A stretch of DNA of 8,521 nucleotides from Ktedonobacterales bacterium. Lineage in GTDB: Bacteria; Chloroflexota; Ktedonobacteria; Ktedonobacterales; JADMIN01. A program made the translations under genes and the position numbers. Position 1 is the stretch's first letter. Each line of letters starts with the position of its first letter. The stretch spans positions 1 to 8,521 of the forward strand of contig JADMIN010000081.1 of assembly GCA_015478575.1 (NCBI GenBank). The letters run 5' to 3'. This document shows positions 6,165 to 8,521 of the stretch, piece after piece. Under the pieces are notes generated by a model that saw only the letters and a list, made by a program, of their open reading frames with translations, searched no databases and had not been told where the DNA came from.

Positions 6165-7049
6165 TTATGAGTCCAGATCGGGAGAGGCGGTGCTATAGGG
6201 GTGGTGATCCTGTGCCGGGGGCGGGGTGGCGCCAGCCGCTCCCGCTGGGGGCGTGAGCGGGACGTAGACCCATATCTGCCCTTGTTCGAGCTTGGTCTGT
6301 ATCTCCGGCAGCGGACGGTAGCGCACGGGCGAGGACGGCGCTGAGGCGCCGTTTTCGGTGAAGCGCCCCCCATGACAAGGGCAATCATACGTGCGCGCGG
6401 AGCCATTCCACTGGAGCAGACATCCCATATGCGTGCAGGCGCCAGAGAGGGCCGAGAAGCCGGTCGGTGTATGGCGCACGAACCCGACAATGGCATCCGT
6501 CACGAAGCGCTTCACGCTGCCAAGGGGAATGATATCCGCCGCGGCGACCGCCAGCCACATGCCCTGGCCCTCCGCTACGATCGGAACGGAGAAGCGTGCC
6601 CCCGTTTGCTGGCCCTGCCGCGCAAGGTCCACGCCCACCGCCGCGCCAATCGCCGCCGCCGCCGCGGCACCCACTCCACCGGCCAGCAGCCCACGTCGCG
6701 AGACCCGGCCGCGGGCCGCGCGCAACATCCGCGTCCCGCGCGAGACGCGCATCTCCTGTTCGAGCTGCTCGCGCAAGCGTGCGGCAAATGCGGGATCAGG
6801 CTCAGCGGCGTTGGGTGCCGCCGCGCGGAAGAGGGCTGCCATCTGATAGGCGCGCGCATCCTCGGTGGGCAAGATTCCCGGACGCAGCGGGCGCTGGTCG
6901 GCACGGAGGCGCTCGACGTGATCATGCAGGCGAAGATATTGCTCCACCTGCTCAGCGGATGGCATGCTCATCTCGTCCGGCTGCCTGTTCTGCGCATCGG
7001 CTTCCTCGTTTGCCTCGCTCGGTTGTCGCTCATCATTCTCTGGTCCCAT
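6165..7049 (-). CDS. Membrane-anchored Rieske [2Fe-2S] protein with anti-sigma-like cytosolic N-terminus
   Basis: A 294-residue protein in three parts. Residues 1-26 are polar and low in complexity; about 27-115 are helical and charged (LRLHDHVERLRADQRPLRPG, then DPAFAARLREQLEQE) and should stay in the cytoplasm. A twin-arginine-type motif SRRGLL (117-122) leads into an alanine-rich membrane helix (about 120-141). The outside part holds the Rieske cluster: CTHMGC (205-210) and CPCHGG (223-228), with Cys205, His207, Cys223 and His226 as ligands and a Cys210-Cys225 disulfide expected, as in bc-complex Rieske proteins. The tail is proline-rich. GGGG lies about seven bases before the ATG; an in-frame ATG at 6971 is an alternative start. 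It follows the ECF sigma gene by 62 bp on the same strand, with no cytochrome b gene beside it, so a regulatory role is more likely than a respiratory complex. Anti-sigma function is my inference; an electron carrier is the alternative. Confidence 0.93.
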   Translation of the reverse strand: MGPENDERQPSEANEEADAQNRQPDEMSMPSAEQVEQYLRLHDHVERLRADQRPLRPGILPTEDARAYQMAALFRAAAPNAAEPDPAFAARLREQLEQEMRVSRGTRMLRAARGRVSRRGLLAGGVGAAAAAAIGAAVGVDLARQGQQTGARFSVPIVAEGQGMWLAVAAADIIPLGSVKRFVTDAIVGFVRHTPTGFSALSGACTHMGCLLQWNGSARTYDCPCHGGRFTENGASAPSSPVRYRPLPEIQTKLEQGQIWVYVPLTPPAGAAGATPPPAQDHHPYSTASPDLDS

Positions 7050-7111
7050 GCGTGCCCCGTGTTCTCGTATGGCGTGCCCCCCGGTCGTCTGTGCTTTCCT
7101 CAGATACCACG

Positions 7112-7615
7112 TTATACCGTGTCAAGCTCGATTTGTGCCGCTTTCTTGAGCGCGCGAAATTGCAAGACCTTGATATTCGCTTCCGTCAGATTCATCTTCG
7201 CGGCGGTCTCTTTAATCGAATAGTTCACCAGGAAGCGATAGGTCAACACCTCGCGATATCGGGTGGGGAGGCGCGCGAGGAGGCGCCGCACGCGCTCATC
7301 CGGCGGCCCGGGTGGCTCGCCCTGCCGCTCACGCAGCGGACCTTCCCAACCCGCGGCGAGCAGGTCCTCGAGTGATTGCATGCGCAACTGATAGAACCAT
7401 CGCCAGTGGTCGGCGATGGTCGTGCGCGCGATGTGGAAGAGCCAACTCTGGATGCTCTGCGCGCCCCGTGCGCCATCTATGCCGCGCAGCGCTTTGATGA
7501 AGACCTGCGAGGTGAGGTCCTCCGCCTCTTCCCGATTGCCTACTTTGCTGTAGATAAAGCGGTAGATGGCGGCAAGGTTCTCTTCATAGATATTGCGTAG
7601 GCGCTCGGCATCCAT
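7112..7615 (-). CDS. ECF-type (sigma-70 family, group 4) RNA polymerase sigma factor
   Basis: A 167-residue alternative sigma factor. Sigma region 2 covers about 5-73: IYRFIYSKVGNREEAEDLTSQVFIK (17-41) is region 2.1-2.2 for core binding, and SWLFHIARTTIADHWRW (57-73) is region 2.4 for -10 recognition. After a linker rich in Gly, Pro and charged residues (about 87-105), region 4 covers about 106-164, with LPTRYREVLTYRFLVNYSIKETA and an HTH ending in NIKVLQFRALKKA for -35 recognition. No C-terminal extension is present. The ATG at 7615 is preferred: GGGGAG lies just before it (spacing three, a little short) and region 2 begins at once; an in-frame ATG at 7705 would add 30 residues without sigma similarity. 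The gene probably forms an operon with the Rieske gene 62 bp downstream. I cannot assign an ECF group by eye. Confidence 0.93.
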   Translation of the reverse strand: MDAERLRNIYEENLAAIYRFIYSKVGNREEAEDLTSQVFIKALRGIDGARGAQSIQSWLFHIARTTIADHWRWFYQLRMQSLEDLLAAGWEGPLRERQGEPPGPPDERVRRLLARLPTRYREVLTYRFLVNYSIKETAAKMNLTEANIKVLQFRALKKAAQIELDTV

Positions 7616-7710
7616 CGTCTCCCCGGAGACCGTCTGGCCCTCTGCTTGCGTTCGCTCCCGATGGAGTGGCACCCGCCAACCTCCCCCAGTCTTCCGGGCG
7701 GGCAATCTGG

Positions 7711-7725
7711 TTCTGGACGTCAGAA
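7711..7725. promoter_or_regulatory. Small dyad TTCTG-N5-CAGAA upstream of the ECF sigma gene
   Basis: The arms TTCTG (7711-7715) and CAGAA (7721-7725) are inverted around GACGT, about 95 bases before the sigma start. Such a dyad might be an operator or a leader hairpin, but five-base arms are common by chance. Confidence 0.2.
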
Positions 7726-7808
7726 ATCGCCCCTGCTGTCGCCGTCACCGATGTGACCTACAAGGATGTACGGAAGCGCGTTACGCGGCGTCCACACGCC
7801 GCAGGGTA

Positions 7809-7838
7809 GACACGCTGGCTGATCCGCGACACGCTGGC
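7809..7838. repeat. 11-bp direct repeat, 19-bp period, upstream of the ECF sigma gene
   Basis: GACACGCTGGC occurs at 7809-7819 and 7828-7838. Read on the minus strand, toward the sigma gene, this is GCCAGCGTGTC twice. The spacing equals that of the repeat at 1737-1771, though the sequences differ. It may be a tandem regulator site or a small duplication. Confidence 0.4.
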
Positions 7839-7855
7839 GCCGCCCGACAGCACAA

Positions 7856-7871
7856 TGCTCTCAACGTGCCA
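7856..7871 (-). promoter_or_regulatory. Partial sigma-54-like promoter upstream of the ECF sigma-Rieske operon
   Basis: The minus strand reads TGGCACGTTGAGAGCA. The -24 element TGGCACG is perfect, and the invariant GC of the -12 element is at the correct ten-base distance from the GG, but the two bases before it are GA rather than TT. Transcription would start near 7845, some 230 bases before the sigma gene. The presence of rpoN nearby makes the match tempting; chance is not excluded in GC-rich DNA. Confidence 0.25.
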
Positions 7872-7974
7872 CGCCAGAATGGTAGCGTGCCTGATACACC
7901 TAGCGCATCGCTCTGAGGAAAGCGGCGATGGATGAGCGAGAGCGCTGGCGGCGAGGGATCTCGCGTGTTCGCCC

Positions 7975-8521
7975 TCACACCAGCGGCGCGGACTCCCGCC
8001 CGGCCCGTGCCAACAGGAGGGTACGCCGCCGCGTCTGCTCAGCCAGCAGCGTTCCCAGGATGCGCACCGCCTCGGTGAGGCGCTCAGGTGGATGCGCGCC
8101 GAAGCTCAAGCGGAAGGCGGCACGCGGCTGAGGATGGCCATAGAAGGCCCGCCCCGGCGCCACGCCCACCCCTCGCTCCAGCGCGGCCAGGCAGAAGTCG
8201 CGCTCGGCGATGCCATCGGGGAGCGTCACCCACACGTTCAGCCCGCCCGCTGGCCGCACCCACGTCCAGCCATCCGCGAAGCGTTCCAGAGCGGCCACGA
8301 GGGCATCCCGCCGCTCCCGATAGAGCGCGCGGACCCGCGTGAGATGCGCATCGAGCCGGCCCTGGCTCAGGTAGCTCGCGAGCGCCCGCTGCGGCAGCGA
8401 CGAGCAGACGAGGTCTATCGTATGCTTGATGGCAGCCAGATCGGCGAGTTGCTCTGGCGTCGCGACGATGGCCCCCAGGCGAAGCCCCGGCATCAGGGCC
8501 TTGGAGTAGCTGGTGCTGTAG
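7975..8521 (-). CDS. PLP-dependent aminotransferase-fold protein (MocR/GntR-type regulator or 2-aminoadipate-type aminotransferase), N-terminus outside window
   Basis: The frame enters from the right edge and ends at 7975, giving the last 181 or so residues. The visible part opens with YSTSYSKALMPGLRLG, in which the Lys is the pyridoxal-phosphate Schiff-base lysine and the following Arg belongs to the cofactor phosphate site of fold-type I aminotransferases. Downstream come HLTRVRALYRERRDALVAAL, GGLNVWVTLPDG and GVGVAPGRAFY, and the substrate-carboxylate Arg is probably in AAFRLSFG. This C-terminal pattern is common to MocR-type regulators (GntR DNA-binding domain fused to an aminotransferase domain) and to 2-aminoadipate-like aminotransferases; the missing N-terminus decides which. 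If it is a MocR protein it would be a transcription regulator sensing an amino acid or PLP. The gene is on the same strand as the sigma gene but 359 bp from it, so co-transcription is unlikely. Confidence 0.88.
   Translation of the reverse strand, partial: YSTSYSKALMPGLRLGAIVATPEQLADLAAIKHTIDLVCSSLPQRALASYLSQGRLDAHLTRVRALYRERRDALVAALERFADGWTWVRPAGGLNVWVTLPDGIAERDFCLAALERGVGVAPGRAFYGHPQPRAAFRLSFGAHPPERLTEAVRILGTLLAEQTRRRTLLLARAGRESAPLV

Larger units (their letters stand above)
7616..7974. other. 359-bp gap upstream of the ECF sigma gene, no convincing gene
   Basis: Open frames cross this stretch on both strands, but their translations are basic and low in complexity, without domain-like patterns. 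It holds an 11-bp direct repeat (7809-7838), a small dyad (7711-7725) and a partial sigma-54-like site on the minus strand (7856-7871). I could find no good TTGACA/TATAAT pair and no clear ECF-type promoter on the minus strand, although the sigma-Rieske operon must start here or farther upstream. Confidence 0.6.

Noticed and set aside
6165..7049. Respiratory cytochrome bc-type Rieske subunit
   Set aside because: Not excluded, but no cytochrome b or c gene is adjacent, the cytosolic N-terminal domain is atypically long, and the gene follows an ECF sigma gene directly.
7593..7916. Plus-strand open frame of 107 codons in the gap upstream of the ECF sigma gene
   Set aside because: Basic, low-complexity translation with no recognisable pattern, beginning inside the sigma gene on the other strand.

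Overview
The window is GC-rich bacterial DNA carrying ten protein genes on both strands, with no RNA genes, insertion sequences or CRISPR array that I can see. The gene set (an N-terminally extended MoaA, a UPF0173 hydrolase, a Cof-type HAD phosphatase, SufT, a divergent sigma-54, and an ECF sigma factor coupled to a Rieske membrane protein) and the style of the proteins suggest a member of the Chloroflexota, perhaps a ktedonobacterial or thermophilic relative. This is an impression from sequence style, not a search result.

Left part (1-1864): two minus-strand genes, a partial moaA running off the left edge and upstream of it a UPF0173 metallo-beta-lactamase-fold hydrolase. The 248-bp gap to the right (1617-1864) is a divergent promoter region with a 16-bp direct repeat.

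Centre (1865-6132): five plus-strand genes: a small three-helix membrane protein, a Cof-like HAD phosphatase, a YfcD/IDI-like Nudix hydrolase, SufT (DUF59/MIP18 family) and RpoN (sigma-54). The gaps hold a 15-bp perfect hairpin (2321-2355), a cluster of GCCATAGC half-sites (3336-3394), a G-rich degenerate tandem repeat (3459-3505) and the clearest promoter in the window (TTGACC-N17-TATAGT at 4115-4143), whose -35 box overlaps the Nudix stop codon and which should drive sufT and probably rpoN. RpoN is full length with an intact RpoN box, but carries a four-cysteine zinc-ribbon-like insert between region I and the core-binding domain.

Right part (6165-8521, minus strand): an aminotransferase-fold gene cut by the right edge, a 359-bp gap with repeats and possible regulatory sites, then an ECF sigma factor followed 62 bp later by a Rieske [2Fe-2S] protein. 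The latter has a cytosolic N-terminal domain of about 115 residues, one twin-arginine-type membrane segment and an extracytoplasmic Rieske domain, which is the layout of a transmembrane anti-sigma factor with an iron-sulfur sensor. This pair is the most likely novel system here: a candidate redox-responsive sigma/anti-sigma switch. It converges on rpoN with only 32 bp between stop codons.
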